Source: Comamonas sp. Y33R10-2 (GTDB lineage Bacteria; Pseudomonadota; Gammaproteobacteria; Burkholderiales; Burkholderiaceae_C). Taken from it: a DNA stretch of 64,000 nt. The translations under genes and the position numbers were made by a program. Position 1 is the stretch's first letter; every line of letters begins with the position of its first letter. A model generated the notes under the pieces. That model searched no databases, was not told the DNA's origin, and was given only the letters and a program-made list of their open reading frames with translations. Shown here piece after piece: positions 56,317-64,000 of this stretch. The stretch lies in NCBI RefSeq assembly GCF_019355935.1, contig NZ_CP079925.1, positions 1,736,001 through 1,800,000 of the forward strand, given 5' to 3'.

Positions 56317-57942
56317 TCAGTTCGTAGGCGCTGGAACCGAATACACCAAAGTCGGCGACTCGCCATCCTCATTAATTCTTTCCATCTTCACCCCAAAGCC
56401 CCATAAGCGGGCCACATGCTTGAGCACTTCCTGCGTATCCTCAGCCAGCGGCCTGCCTTTGTAGGCAATATGGCGCAGCGTCAAGCAGCGGTCACCGCGC
56501 AAGTTCACATTCCAGACCTGAATATTAGGCTCGCGGGTACCCAAATCGTATTGCTGCGACAACAGCTGACGCAACTGGCGGTAACCGTCTTCATCATGAA
56601 TAGCGCTGACCAAAACTTCTCGCTCATCAGGGTCATCGTGCAGGGCAAACATCCGCATCTCGCGCATCAAATGAGGGCTGAGATACTGGCCCACAAAGCT
56701 CTCATCCTTGAAGTTGCGCATGGCATGGTGCAGCGCCGGCAACCAAGGCGTTCCCGCTAAATCGGGGAACCAGCGGCGGTCTTCTTCGGTCGGGTTTTCA
56801 CAAATACGCCGAATGTCGCGGTACATGGCAAAGCCTAGGGCATAGGGGTTGATGCCGCTAAAAGCTCGGTGCCCAGCAGGGGGCTGGTAGATCACATTGG
56901 TATGCGATGACAGCCACTCAAGCATCACGCCATCGGTGAGCCAACCCTCGTCATACAAGGTATTGAGCAAAGTGTAGTGCCAGAAGGTGGCCCAGCCCTC
57001 GTTCATCACCTGCGTCTGGCGCTGCGGGTAAAAATACTGAGAGATCTTGCGCACAATGCGCAAAATCTCCCGCTGCCAAGGCTCTAACAACGGCGCATTC
57101 TTTTCGATGAAATAAAGAATGTTTTCCTCTGGCTCTTTGGGAAAGCGCTCTCGGCCATGAGTGACATGGTCCTTATCCTTGCGCGCAGGCAAGGTGCTCC
57201 ACAGCACGTTGACCTGCTGCTGCACATAAGCCTCGCGCTCCTCACGTTCGGTACGTTCTTGGGCCAGGCTTTTATTGGAGGGGCGGCAATACCTATCCAC
57301 CCCGAAGTTGGACAGCGCGTGGCAAGAGTCCAGCAACTGCTCCACCGCATCCACCCCGTAGCGCTCCTCACACTGACTGATGTAGTCACGGGCATAGACC
57401 AAGTAGTCAATGATGCTGCCCGCATCGGACCACATGCGAAACAGATAGTTGTTTTTGAAAAAACTGTTGTGCCCATAGGCCGCATGCGCAATCACCAGCG
57501 CCTGCATGGCCGTGCTGTTTTCCTCCATCAAATAGCTGATGCAAGGGTTGGCGTTGATGACAATCTCATAAGCGAGCCCCATATTGCCGCGGCGATAACG
57601 GCGTTCTGTGGCCAAAAATTCTTTGCCATAGCTCCAGTGACGGTAGTTCACAGGCATGCCCACGCTGGAGTAAGCATCCATCATCTGCTCGGCCGTGATG
57701 ATCTCTAACTGATTGGGGTAAGTATCCAAGCCGTAGCGCTGCGCCGCCGCCGCAATCGCCGCGTGGTATTGCTCGATCAGTTCAAACGTCCAGTCACTCG
57801 GGTCAGGCAAAGGGCTAGCTGGGCGCTGCGTCGCCATCAATGGCACTTGCGGCACATCGCGCGGGCGCTCGCCCTGAGTCGATTGAGTCCACACTTTGCG
57901 GCTGGCACTAGGGTCCAGCACGGGGTAGAGAGTGAGGTTCAT
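56317..57942 (-). CDS. spoVR: SpoVR family protein (YcgB-like)
   Basis: Protein of 541 residues of the SpoVR/YcgB family (E. coli YcgB 510). Signatures are WSYGKEFLATERRY, GLAYEIVINANPCISYLMEEN, AHAAYGHNSFFKNNYLF and NEGWATFWHY. In E. coli and relatives it belongs to the YeaG-YeaH stress system; the biochemical role is unresolved, and its conserved His and Glu suggest metal binding. Its start overlaps the yeaH stop by 4 bp. About 40 N-terminal residues before the conserved part are low in similarity. Confidence 0.95.
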   Translation of the reverse strand: MNLTLYPVLDPSASRKVWTQSTQGERPRDVPQVPLMATQRPASPLPDPSDWTFELIEQYHAAIAAAAQRYGLDTYPNQLEIITAEQMMDAYSSVGMPVNYRHWSYGKEFLATERRYRRGNMGLAYEIVINANPCISYLMEENSTAMQALVIAHAAYGHNSFFKNNYLFRMWSDAGSIIDYLVYARDYISQCEERYGVDAVEQLLDSCHALSNFGVDRYCRPSNKSLAQERTEREEREAYVQQQVNVLWSTLPARKDKDHVTHGRERFPKEPEENILYFIEKNAPLLEPWQREILRIVRKISQYFYPQRQTQVMNEGWATFWHYTLLNTLYDEGWLTDGVMLEWLSSHTNVIYQPPAGHRAFSGINPYALGFAMYRDIRRICENPTEEDRRWFPDLAGTPWLPALHHAMRNFKDESFVGQYLSPHLMREMRMFALHDDPDEREVLVSAIHDEDGYRQLRQLLSQQYDLGTREPNIQVWNVNLRGDRCLTLRHIAYKGRPLAEDTQEVLKHVARLWGFGVKMERINEDGESPTLVYSVPAPTN

Positions 57943-59207
57943 ACCGAGACCCCATCTTTCTTAAAGAGATCACGAAACACCGGATAAATTTCGCTGGCAT
58001 CCGCTACCTTGCGCATGGCGAAATGCGGGAACAGTGGCAGCAAGCGGCTGTATTCCGCCCAAAGACTTTGCTCTTCCTTCACCACCTGCAGGTAAGCAAA
58101 GTAACGTACCAACGGCAATATTTGGTCAGCCAAAATACCGCGGCAGTTGCCGCCGTCATCGCTGAAGTTATCGCCATCACTGGCCTGCGCCACGTAAATA
58201 TTCCAGTCATTTACCGGGTAGCGTGCGCTGATGATTTGATCGAGCAGCACCAAGGCACTACTCACTACAGTGCCGCCGCTTTCGGTGGAGTGAAAAAACT
58301 CTTCTTCACTCACCTCAGCCGCCTTGGTGTGGTGGCGGATAAAGACGATTTCAATCTTCTCGTAATGCCGCGTAAGAAATAGGTAGAGCAAAATGAAAAA
58401 GCGCTTAGACAACTCCTTGCGCTCTTGGTCCATAGAGCCAGACACATCCATCACGCAAAACATGACCGCCTGACTATTGGGCACAGGCACTTTGGTGCGA
58501 TTGCGAAACCGCAGATCCAACTGCTCCAAAAAAGGCACTTTATTGACACGCGCGCGCAACTCGTCAATCCGCTGCTGCAACTCAAGCACGGTGTCGCTGC
58601 TGCTATCGCCTTGCTCAAGCAAGGCGTCCAGCTCTGCCTCAAGCGCTTTCAATTCACGTTGGGGAGCTTTGGTCAAAGCAATGCGCCGCCCCAATGCACC
58701 GCGCATGGTACGCACCAAAGCCAGGTTACTTGGCGTGCCATCATGGCTGTAACCCGCGCGGCGTGACTTGTATTGCAGCGTATTACCTATGTGGTTGCGC
58801 AGCAGGCGCGGTAAGGCTAAGTCTTCAAAAAAGAGCTCCATAAACTCTTCCTTGCTCAATGTGAAGGTGAAGTCATCCTGACCTTCGCCACTATCACTTG
58901 CCTGCGAGCCTGAGCCGCCCTCACCGCTGGGCGGACGCGCAATTCGGTCGCCTCGCACATGCTCACTGTTACCCGGTAACACCACATCGCGCACACCGCC
59001 TTGGCCGTGGTGAAAAACAGGCTCCTGAATATCCTTTTTAGGGATGGTGATGTTTTCTGCCTGATCGATATGGCGAATGTCACGCGAGGACACAGCCTTG
59101 CGCACCGCCTCTGCGATTTGCTTCTTAAAACGACGCACAAACCGCTCGCGATTACCGACAGATTTGTTCTTGCCTGCGAGCCTGCGGTCGATGATATGCA
59201 ATGCCAT
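57939..59207 (-). CDS. yeaH: YeaH family VWA-domain protein (DUF444)
   Basis: Protein of 422 residues (E. coli YeaH 427). MALHIIDRRLAGKNKSVGNRERF is the conserved start, chosen at 59207 with GGGAGC upstream. A Gly/Ser-rich linker near 88-105 precedes the C-terminal VWA-like domain, whose metal-ion site is DVSGSMDQ. YeaH is induced with the kinase YeaG under nitrogen and carbon starvation and probably acts as its partner. It lies 107 bp after prkA and overlaps spoVR. Confidence 0.95.
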   Translation of the reverse strand: MALHIIDRRLAGKNKSVGNRERFVRRFKKQIAEAVRKAVSSRDIRHIDQAENITIPKKDIQEPVFHHGQGGVRDVVLPGNSEHVRGDRIARPPSGEGGSGSQASDSGEGQDDFTFTLSKEEFMELFFEDLALPRLLRNHIGNTLQYKSRRAGYSHDGTPSNLALVRTMRGALGRRIALTKAPQRELKALEAELDALLEQGDSSSDTVLELQQRIDELRARVNKVPFLEQLDLRFRNRTKVPVPNSQAVMFCVMDVSGSMDQERKELSKRFFILLYLFLTRHYEKIEIVFIRHHTKAAEVSEEEFFHSTESGGTVVSSALVLLDQIISARYPVNDWNIYVAQASDGDNFSDDGGNCRGILADQILPLVRYFAYLQVVKEEQSLWAEYSRLLPLFPHFAMRKVADASEIYPVFRDLFKKDGVSV

Positions 59208-59314
59208 CTGTGCTCCCATGTATTGGGGCTGAACACAACCCTTTTACCAGCGACCGTGATGCAGCAGGCATCGGCGTGTCGCCAACCCCTGCTCCACCAG
59301 CACAGTCACCCTTT

Positions 59315-61237
59315 CTAACTGCTCTTGCGCACGCGCAGGTACCACTCGCACAGCAAGCGAACCTGCTTGGGCGTGTAGCCCTTGGCCTCCATACGGGTGA
59401 CAAAGTCTTCGTGCTTACGCGCATCTTCGGCGCTGGCCTTGGCGTTGAAGCTGATGACGGGGAGCAACTCCTCGGTGTTGGAGAACATTTTTTTCTCTAT
59501 CACCACCCGAAGCTTTTCGTAGCTGGTCCAGCTCGGGTTTTTGCCCTGATTGTTAGCACGCGCGCGCAGCACAAAATTCACGATCTCGTTGCGAAAATCT
59601 TTGGGGTTGGCGATGCCTGCAGGCTTTTCCACCTTCTCTAACTCAGCGTTAAGGGCATTGCGGTCAAACACTTCGCCCGTGTCGGTATCACGGTACTCGC
59701 TGTCCTGAATCCAGTAGTCAGCGTAAGTCACATAGCGGTCAAAAATGTTCTGGCCGTACTCGCTATAGCTCTCTAGGTAAGCGGTCTGAATTTCTTTGCC
59801 AATGAACTCGGCATAGCGCTGTGACAAAAATTCTTTGATAAAGCCAACGTACTTGGTCTCCAGCTCTGCAGGAAACTGCTCGCGCTCAATTTGCCGCTCC
59901 AGCACATACATCAGGTGCACCGGGTTGGCCGCGACTTCGGTGCTGTCGTAGTTAAAGACCTTAGCCAAAATCTTGAAAGCAAACCGGGTGGAGATGCCCT
60001 CCATACCTTCATCCACGCCGGCGTAATCACGGTATTCTTGAAAGCTCTTGGCCCGCGGGTCGGTGTCTTTGAGGCTATCGCCGTCATATACCTGCATCTT
60101 GCTAAAGATACTGGAGTTTTCAGGTTCTTTCAGGCGCGTAAGCACAGAGAACTGGGCCATCATCTTGAGCGTGCCGGGCGCACATGCCGCTTGGGCAAGC
60201 GACGACTCCCGAATGAGCTTTTCATAGATGCGAACCTCTTCGCTCACACGCAGGCAATAAGGCACTTTGACGATATAGATACGGTCAAGAAAAGCCTCGT
60301 TGTTTTTGTTGTTCCGAAACGCCTTCCATTCGCTTTCGTTGCTGTGCGCCAGCACCACGCCATCAAACGGAATTGCGCCAAATCCTTCTGTTCCTTTGTA
60401 GTTACCTTCCTGCGTGGCGGTCAGCAACGGGTGCAGCACCTTGATGGGCGCCTTGAACATTTCTACAAACTCAAGCAATCCCTGATTGGCCAAGCACAGG
60501 CCACCGGAATAACTATAGGCATCGGTATCGTCTTGCGAGAAATTTTCAAGCTTGCGAATATCCACCTTACCCACCAAGCTGGAGATATCTTGATTATTCT
60601 CATCGCCCGGTTCTGTCTTGGCAATGCCAATCTGTTTAAGGATATTGGGGTAGCGTTTAACCACTCGGAACTGGCGAATATCACCGCCAAATTCTTCCAG
60701 CCGCTTCACCGCCCAAGGCGAGAGCACATGCTGCAAACTGCGCCTAGGAATGCCGAACTCTTCTTCCAACACCGGGCCGTCTTCCGTAATGTCAAAAAGG
60801 CCTAGCGGTGACTCATTCACCGGCGAGCCTTTGAGCGCATAAAACGGTGCTTTTTGCATCAGATATTTGAGGCGCTCAGCAATCGAGCTTTTACCGCCGC
60901 CCACCGGCCCGAGCAAATACAGAATTTGCTTGCGCTCTTCGAGCCCCTGAGCTGCATGTCGAAAGAAACTCACCACCTGCTCGATGGCGTCTTCCATTCC
61001 ATAAAACTCAGAGAACGCGGGGTAGCGGCGAATCACCTTGTTGGCAAACAAACGCGAGAGCACTGGGTCGTTGCGGGTGTCCACCATCTCGGCCTCACCA
61101 ATCACCGTCAACATGCGTTGAGCGGCGCTCGCATAGGCCATTGGGTCACGCTGGCACAGGGCTAGATACTCATCCAGAGACATTTCTTCTTCACGCATGC
61201 GGACATAGCGTGCTGCGGAATTACTGATGACATCCAT
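59315..61237 (-). CDS. prkA: PrkA-type serine protein kinase (YeaG)
   Basis: AAA-related kinase of 640 residues (E. coli YeaG 644). Walker A GPVGGGKS is at 110-117, with the N-terminal AAA_PrkA domain to about 380 and the C-terminal PrkA domain after it. The start at 61237 (MDVISN) has GGGAG upstream; the open frame extends 28 codons earlier. It leads the prkA-yeaH-spoVR operon. In enterobacteria this set is controlled by RpoN or RpoS; no clear sigma-54 site was seen here. Confidence 0.96.
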   Translation of the reverse strand: MDVISNSAARYVRMREEEMSLDEYLALCQRDPMAYASAAQRMLTVIGEAEMVDTRNDPVLSRLFANKVIRRYPAFSEFYGMEDAIEQVVSFFRHAAQGLEERKQILYLLGPVGGGKSSIAERLKYLMQKAPFYALKGSPVNESPLGLFDITEDGPVLEEEFGIPRRSLQHVLSPWAVKRLEEFGGDIRQFRVVKRYPNILKQIGIAKTEPGDENNQDISSLVGKVDIRKLENFSQDDTDAYSYSGGLCLANQGLLEFVEMFKAPIKVLHPLLTATQEGNYKGTEGFGAIPFDGVVLAHSNESEWKAFRNNKNNEAFLDRIYIVKVPYCLRVSEEVRIYEKLIRESSLAQAACAPGTLKMMAQFSVLTRLKEPENSSIFSKMQVYDGDSLKDTDPRAKSFQEYRDYAGVDEGMEGISTRFAFKILAKVFNYDSTEVAANPVHLMYVLERQIEREQFPAELETKYVGFIKEFLSQRYAEFIGKEIQTAYLESYSEYGQNIFDRYVTYADYWIQDSEYRDTDTGEVFDRNALNAELEKVEKPAGIANPKDFRNEIVNFVLRARANNQGKNPSWTSYEKLRVVIEKKMFSNTEELLPVISFNAKASAEDARKHEDFVTRMEAKGYTPKQVRLLCEWYLRVRKSS

Positions 61238-61714
61238 ATGATCTCCCGTGGCGGCACCAGAGCTCAAATAAGTGCCGCAAAGTTGCTGGACATTTCTTAC
61301 CGTGTGATCTCGTTGTAGCACCTTGCTACTAATTTGAATAGACCGAAACTCCTACAAATTAAAAGCGCCCGCGCCAGCGACCAGTACAAATTGAGCAACT
61401 CAAAAAGGGATAAAAAAATACTTTAAAAAGTCTGCCGATCACGGCATTTTTTGTACCTATCTGTGCGCCGCATCACATATTTTTGATGTTTCAAAGTCTT
61501 GAAGATGCATTCGCCCGCACCACTTTCACAGCCCATAAAAAAACGCTGCCGAAGCAGCGCTTTGTGTTTTCACGACGAGAAAAAGTGAGCGTTGAGCGTT
61601 TAAATCAAGGGTTTTTGACTACGAAAAATGCATGAAACCCTTGAGTTGTAAAGCACTTACAGCACCTTATTTCATAGCGCGCACCATTAAACGCTGCAAA
61701 GCCATTGCTCAACA
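61238..61714. other. Intergenic gap between prkA and the EamA gene
   Basis: A 477-bp gap with no gene I can support. The prkA promoter must be in its left part, which is A/T-rich at 61380-61450. A hairpin at 61544-61559 is listed separately. A plus-strand open frame at 61632-61943 is an antisense shadow of the EamA gene. Confidence 0.6.
61544..61559 (-). terminator. Terminator hairpin downstream of the EamA gene
   Basis: Stem CGCTGC / GCAGCG with CGAA loop; on the minus strand it is followed by seven T. It lies 155 bp past the EamA stop. Confidence 0.6.
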
Positions 61715-62608
61715 TCAAGCAGCGGCAGAAGACTCAGGCTTTGCCGCTTTGCTCGAAGGACGTGAAATTGCACTACCCATGGCTGCTGCCATGATGCAGG
61801 CGATGGCAGCCCATTGCATGAGCGTCAAATTCTCACTAAGAAGCATCATGCCCATGAAAGCGGCAATGGCTGGCTCCGTAGCAAGTGCAATGCCAAAAGT
61901 CGCAGGCGGCAAGCGGCGCAAAGCCATCATCTCAAGCGTATAGGGCAAAGCGCTTGAGATAGCCGCCACCATGATGCCGAACAACAAGATGGATGGAGTG
62001 AGCAACTTCGCACCCGCCTCAGCCACACCAAACGGCACAACAACAAATGCCGCACACAACAAGCCCAGCGATACTGCCTGCCCGCTGGGAATATTGCCCA
62101 AACGCCTGCCCAGCACGATATACAAGGCCCAGCAAATCGCCGCGCCCACTGCACATGCAATACCCACAGGGGAAAGCTGCAAGCTCGCGGCATTGGCACC
62201 AAAAGGCAAGATCAGCGCCAGCCCCACAATGGCCAGCGCCAGCCAGACGAAATCAACCGCCCGGCGCGAGTAATAAATAGCGACAGCCAGCGGCCCAGAA
62301 AATTCAATGGCCACGGCAATGCCAAAGGGAATGTCGCGCAGCGCCATATAGAACATGAGATTCATGCCCCCCAAGGCCACGCCAAAAGACAACAAAGCCA
62401 AGGCTTGCTGGCGGTTCAACGACCAGCGCCATGGCCGCCAAATGCACACCAGCATCAACGCGGCAAACCCCACGCGCAGCGCTGATGTGCCCTGCGCTCC
62501 CACCAATGGAAACAACTGCTTTGCCAGCGACGTACCCACCCCAAGAGCCGTGACCGAGCCTAACACGGCCAGCACGGGCCACCAATGATTCCAGCTATTT
62601 TTTGACAT
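61715..62608 (-). CDS. EamA-family exporter, RhtA-like
   Basis: Inner-membrane protein of 297 residues with ten predicted helices in two EamA repeats. FPLVGAQGTSALRVGFAALML, GGMNLMFYMALRDIPFGIAVAIEFSGPLAV and the second repeat LPYTLEMMALRRLPPATFG match RhtA, the threonine/homoserine exporter. The start at 62608 (MSKNSW) is preferred to one 14 codons upstream; neither has a good ribosome binding site. It is divergent from an Lrp/AsnC gene 97 bp away, a usual pair in which the regulator controls amino-acid export. Confidence 0.88.
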   Translation of the reverse strand: MSKNSWNHWWPVLAVLGSVTALGVGTSLAKQLFPLVGAQGTSALRVGFAALMLVCIWRPWRWSLNRQQALALLSFGVALGGMNLMFYMALRDIPFGIAVAIEFSGPLAVAIYYSRRAVDFVWLALAIVGLALILPFGANAASLQLSPVGIACAVGAAICWALYIVLGRRLGNIPSGQAVSLGLLCAAFVVVPFGVAEAGAKLLTPSILLFGIMVAAISSALPYTLEMMALRRLPPATFGIALATEPAIAAFMGMMLLSENLTLMQWAAIACIMAAAMGSAISRPSSKAAKPESSAAA

Positions 62609-62705
62609 AGGAGCGTACGATATTGCATAACACCCGTGAAATTTGCTCATTTTTCAGGTTGTTTGCGCAAGATTCGCTCTCTTCATCCTCCGCACCTCTC
62701 ACGCC

Positions 62706-63173
62706 ATGCCCGCTGCCGACCTCGACTCTTTTGACCGCGCCATCCTTGCTCTGCTTCAGCAAGACAACCTCATGCCCCAGCGCATGATTGCCGAGCAAAT
62801 TAGCCTTTCTGCACCCGCCGTGCAGCGGCGCATCAAACGCCTGCAAGAAACGGGCGTCATTGCGGCCAATGCGGCGGTGCTGGACCCCGTGAAGCTAGGC
62901 CGCACGCTGACCGCCATCATCACCGTGCAACTGGTCAATGACAGGCCAGACCTGTCTCGCGACTTCAGGGCACGCATTGCCCATGAAGTCGCCGTTCAGC
63001 AATGCTTTTACGTCACAGGTGAGACCGACTACATCCTCACCGTGACTGCAACGGACATGGATGACTACCAAGCTATTTGCAAGCGCTTGTTTGAAGGCGA
63101 CGAAAACATTCGCCGCTTCAGCACCTCGATTGCGTTAGAGCGCATTAAGACGGGGCTGCAGCTGCCTTTGTAA
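62706..63173 (+). CDS. Lrp/AsnC-family regulator
   Basis: Regulator of 155 residues (usual length). The N-terminal helix-turn-helix LDSFDRAILALLQQDN ... SLSAPAVQRRIKRLQETGVI is followed by the RAM ligand-binding domain with VTGETDYILTVTATDMDDY. The ATG at 62706 gives the standard start; the frame is open upstream. It is divergent from the RhtA-like exporter and probably controls it in response to an amino acid. Confidence 0.92.
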   Translation: MPAADLDSFDRAILALLQQDNLMPQRMIAEQISLSAPAVQRRIKRLQETGVIAANAAVLDPVKLGRTLTAIITVQLVNDRPDLSRDFRARIAHEVAVQQCFYVTGETDYILTVTATDMDDYQAICKRLFEGDENIRRFSTSIALERIKTGLQLPL

Positions 63174-63305
63174 ATGAACGGCTGAAGTGGCTGCGCAACA
63201 GCGCCTAAGTAGAAACTAGCGCGACATGAAACAAAGTGCAACAATCATCGCAAGCCTCGTATCCTACGAGCAATCAACCTGAAAGCCCACGCCCAAGGAG
63301 AAGTG

Positions 63306-63608
63306 ATGAAGATCTCTACCGCAGCATCGCCAGACATGGCTGTTTTGGTTGCAGACCGCACCGTAGATAAGTACGCCAAGGATTACTTCCCCCGACGCGA
63401 ACAGGTGACGATTTCCTTTCGCGGGGATATTGCTGAAAAACACAACTACGACAAGATTCGCCCCCTGTCTGAAGCGCAGCGCCACGACCCTAGTACGGTG
63501 TTGATTGAAGGCCTGAGCCAGAAAAAAGGCACGACAGCGATGTACCGCATTGAGTGCAATAACTGGAACCTGATTGAAGCCGTCGCTCTGTGGGAGCAAC
63601 CGGCTTAA
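63306..63608 (+). CDS. Small protein of unknown function
   Basis: Protein of 100 residues starting MKISTAASPDMAVLV. The ATG at 63306 is chosen because AAGGAG (63295-63300) lies five bases upstream; a GTG one codon earlier is too close. It has no signal peptide or membrane helix. There are charged stretches (DKYAKDYFPRREQ) and one Cys near CNNWNLI. I do not recognise a family. It lies between the Lrp gene and a convergent LysE-type exporter gene. The strong ribosome binding site supports a real gene. Confidence 0.7.
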   Translation: MKISTAASPDMAVLVADRTVDKYAKDYFPRREQVTISFRGDIAEKHNYDKIRPLSEAQRHDPSTVLIEGLSQKKGTTAMYRIECNNWNLIEAVALWEQPA

Positions 63609-63639
63609 AGTTTGAAGCAGCTAGGCCGAAAATAAGACC

Positions 63640-64000
63640 TCAAACCTCCATCGCCATCGCGCTGCTGCCGACCCACCACGCAAGGCCGAGCATCATCAAG
63701 GCCGTCATGCCATCCATGATGCGCCAGGCCTTGGGCTGCTCAAACAAATGCTTCATGCGACGGCCCGCAAAAGCAAGCAGCACAAACCAGCTCAAGCTGG
63801 CGCAAGCCGCGCCCAGCACATAAGACCAGCGGTTCACACCTTCTTGGCGCGCGCCTATGGAGCCAGCAAGCAGCACCGTATCCAGATACACATGTGGGTT
63901 GAGCAAGGTCAGCGCAACCAAGACGGCCAGTACATTTCTCAGGCGGCGAGACTCAGGATTGGCAGATTGGCTGTGCAAGTCCACATCCGGCGCGGCGTAC
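63640..64000 (-). CDS. LysE/ArgO-type amino acid exporter, partial (C-terminal part)
   Basis: C-terminal portion of about 120 residues; the reading frame stays open to the window edge, so the N-terminal part lies beyond 64000. VALTLLNPHVYLDTVLLAGSIG and the following SYVLGAACASLSWFVLLAFAG are the second-half signature of the LysE/ArgO family (full length about 200). The family exports lysine or arginine. Together with the nearby RhtA-like exporter and Lrp regulator it suggests an amino-acid-efflux neighbourhood. A GTG at 63984 is an internal codon, not the start. Confidence 0.9.
   Translation of the reverse strand, partial: YAAPDVDLHSQSANPESRRLRNVLAVLVALTLLNPHVYLDTVLLAGSIGARQEGVNRWSYVLGAACASLSWFVLLAFAGRRMKHLFEQPKAWRIMDGMTALMMLGLAWWVGSSAMAMEV

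Overview
The window reads as a chromosomal segment of a betaproteobacterium of the family Comamonadaceae, most likely Comamonas or a close relative. The basis is protein-family recall and gene content, not a database search: Bug-type (TctC) solute receptor with a LysR neighbour, RegB/RegA redox pair, bo3 quinol oxidase, selenocysteine formate dehydrogenase, and short palindromic intergenic repeats of a type I associate with this family. No prophage, insertion sequence, CRISPR array or rRNA operon was found. The coding is dense and mostly core metabolism, with short intergenic gaps that hold textbook hairpin terminators.

Region by region. 1-2.4 kb: 4-hydroxybenzoate hydroxylase (pobA) and a divergent IclR-type regulator with tandem 20-bp repeats between them; a structured 123-bp repeat lies just past pobA. 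2.4-7.6 kb: a gene-poor gap with a possible gene remnant, a CAP-domain lipoprotein, a LysR regulator divergent from a Bug receptor, and an MFS transporter. 8-14.9 kb: cytochrome bo3 quinol oxidase cyoABCD with a SURF1 assembly factor, then a RegB-like quinone-sensing kinase and its RegA-like regulator. 15-22.6 kb: clpS-clpA, dnaE, and divergent bamD. 22.7-27.7 kb: an iron-sulfur DinG/YoaA-type helicase, a PP2C phosphatase, a secreted coiled-coil protein and zapE. 27.9-33.6 kb: 2-oxoglutarate dehydrogenase operon sucA-sucB-lpd. 33.8-35 kb: an AI-2E-family permease.

35.2-44.8 kb is the most distinctive block: fdnG, with an in-frame UGA (selenocysteine 197) followed directly by a bacterial SECIS hairpin, then fdnH, fdnI, fdhE, selA, selB and the selenocysteine tRNA gene. 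An ordinary gene caller would split fdnG in two at the UGA. The block holds the enzyme, its maturation factor and most of the decoding machinery; only selD (selenophosphate supply) and fdhD are not seen.

44.9-50.3 kb: a disordered protein, holC and pepA on the minus strand, with divergent lptF-lptG and cbiX. 50.4-56.2 kb: cysB, a methionine-type aminotransferase, an acyl-CoA dehydrogenase, a DUF3820 protein and an orphan MetQ/NlpA-type receptor. 56.3-61.2 kb: the stress triad prkA (yeaG)-yeaH-spoVR. 61.7-64 kb: an EamA/RhtA exporter divergent from an Lrp/AsnC regulator, a small unknown protein, and the C-terminal part of a LysE/ArgO exporter cut by the window edge.

No convincing wholly new system was found. 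The best leads are the compact selenocysteine island, two families of structured intergenic repeats, a quinol oxidase operon followed by a quinone-sensor two-component system, and a histone-H1-like basic tail on PepA.
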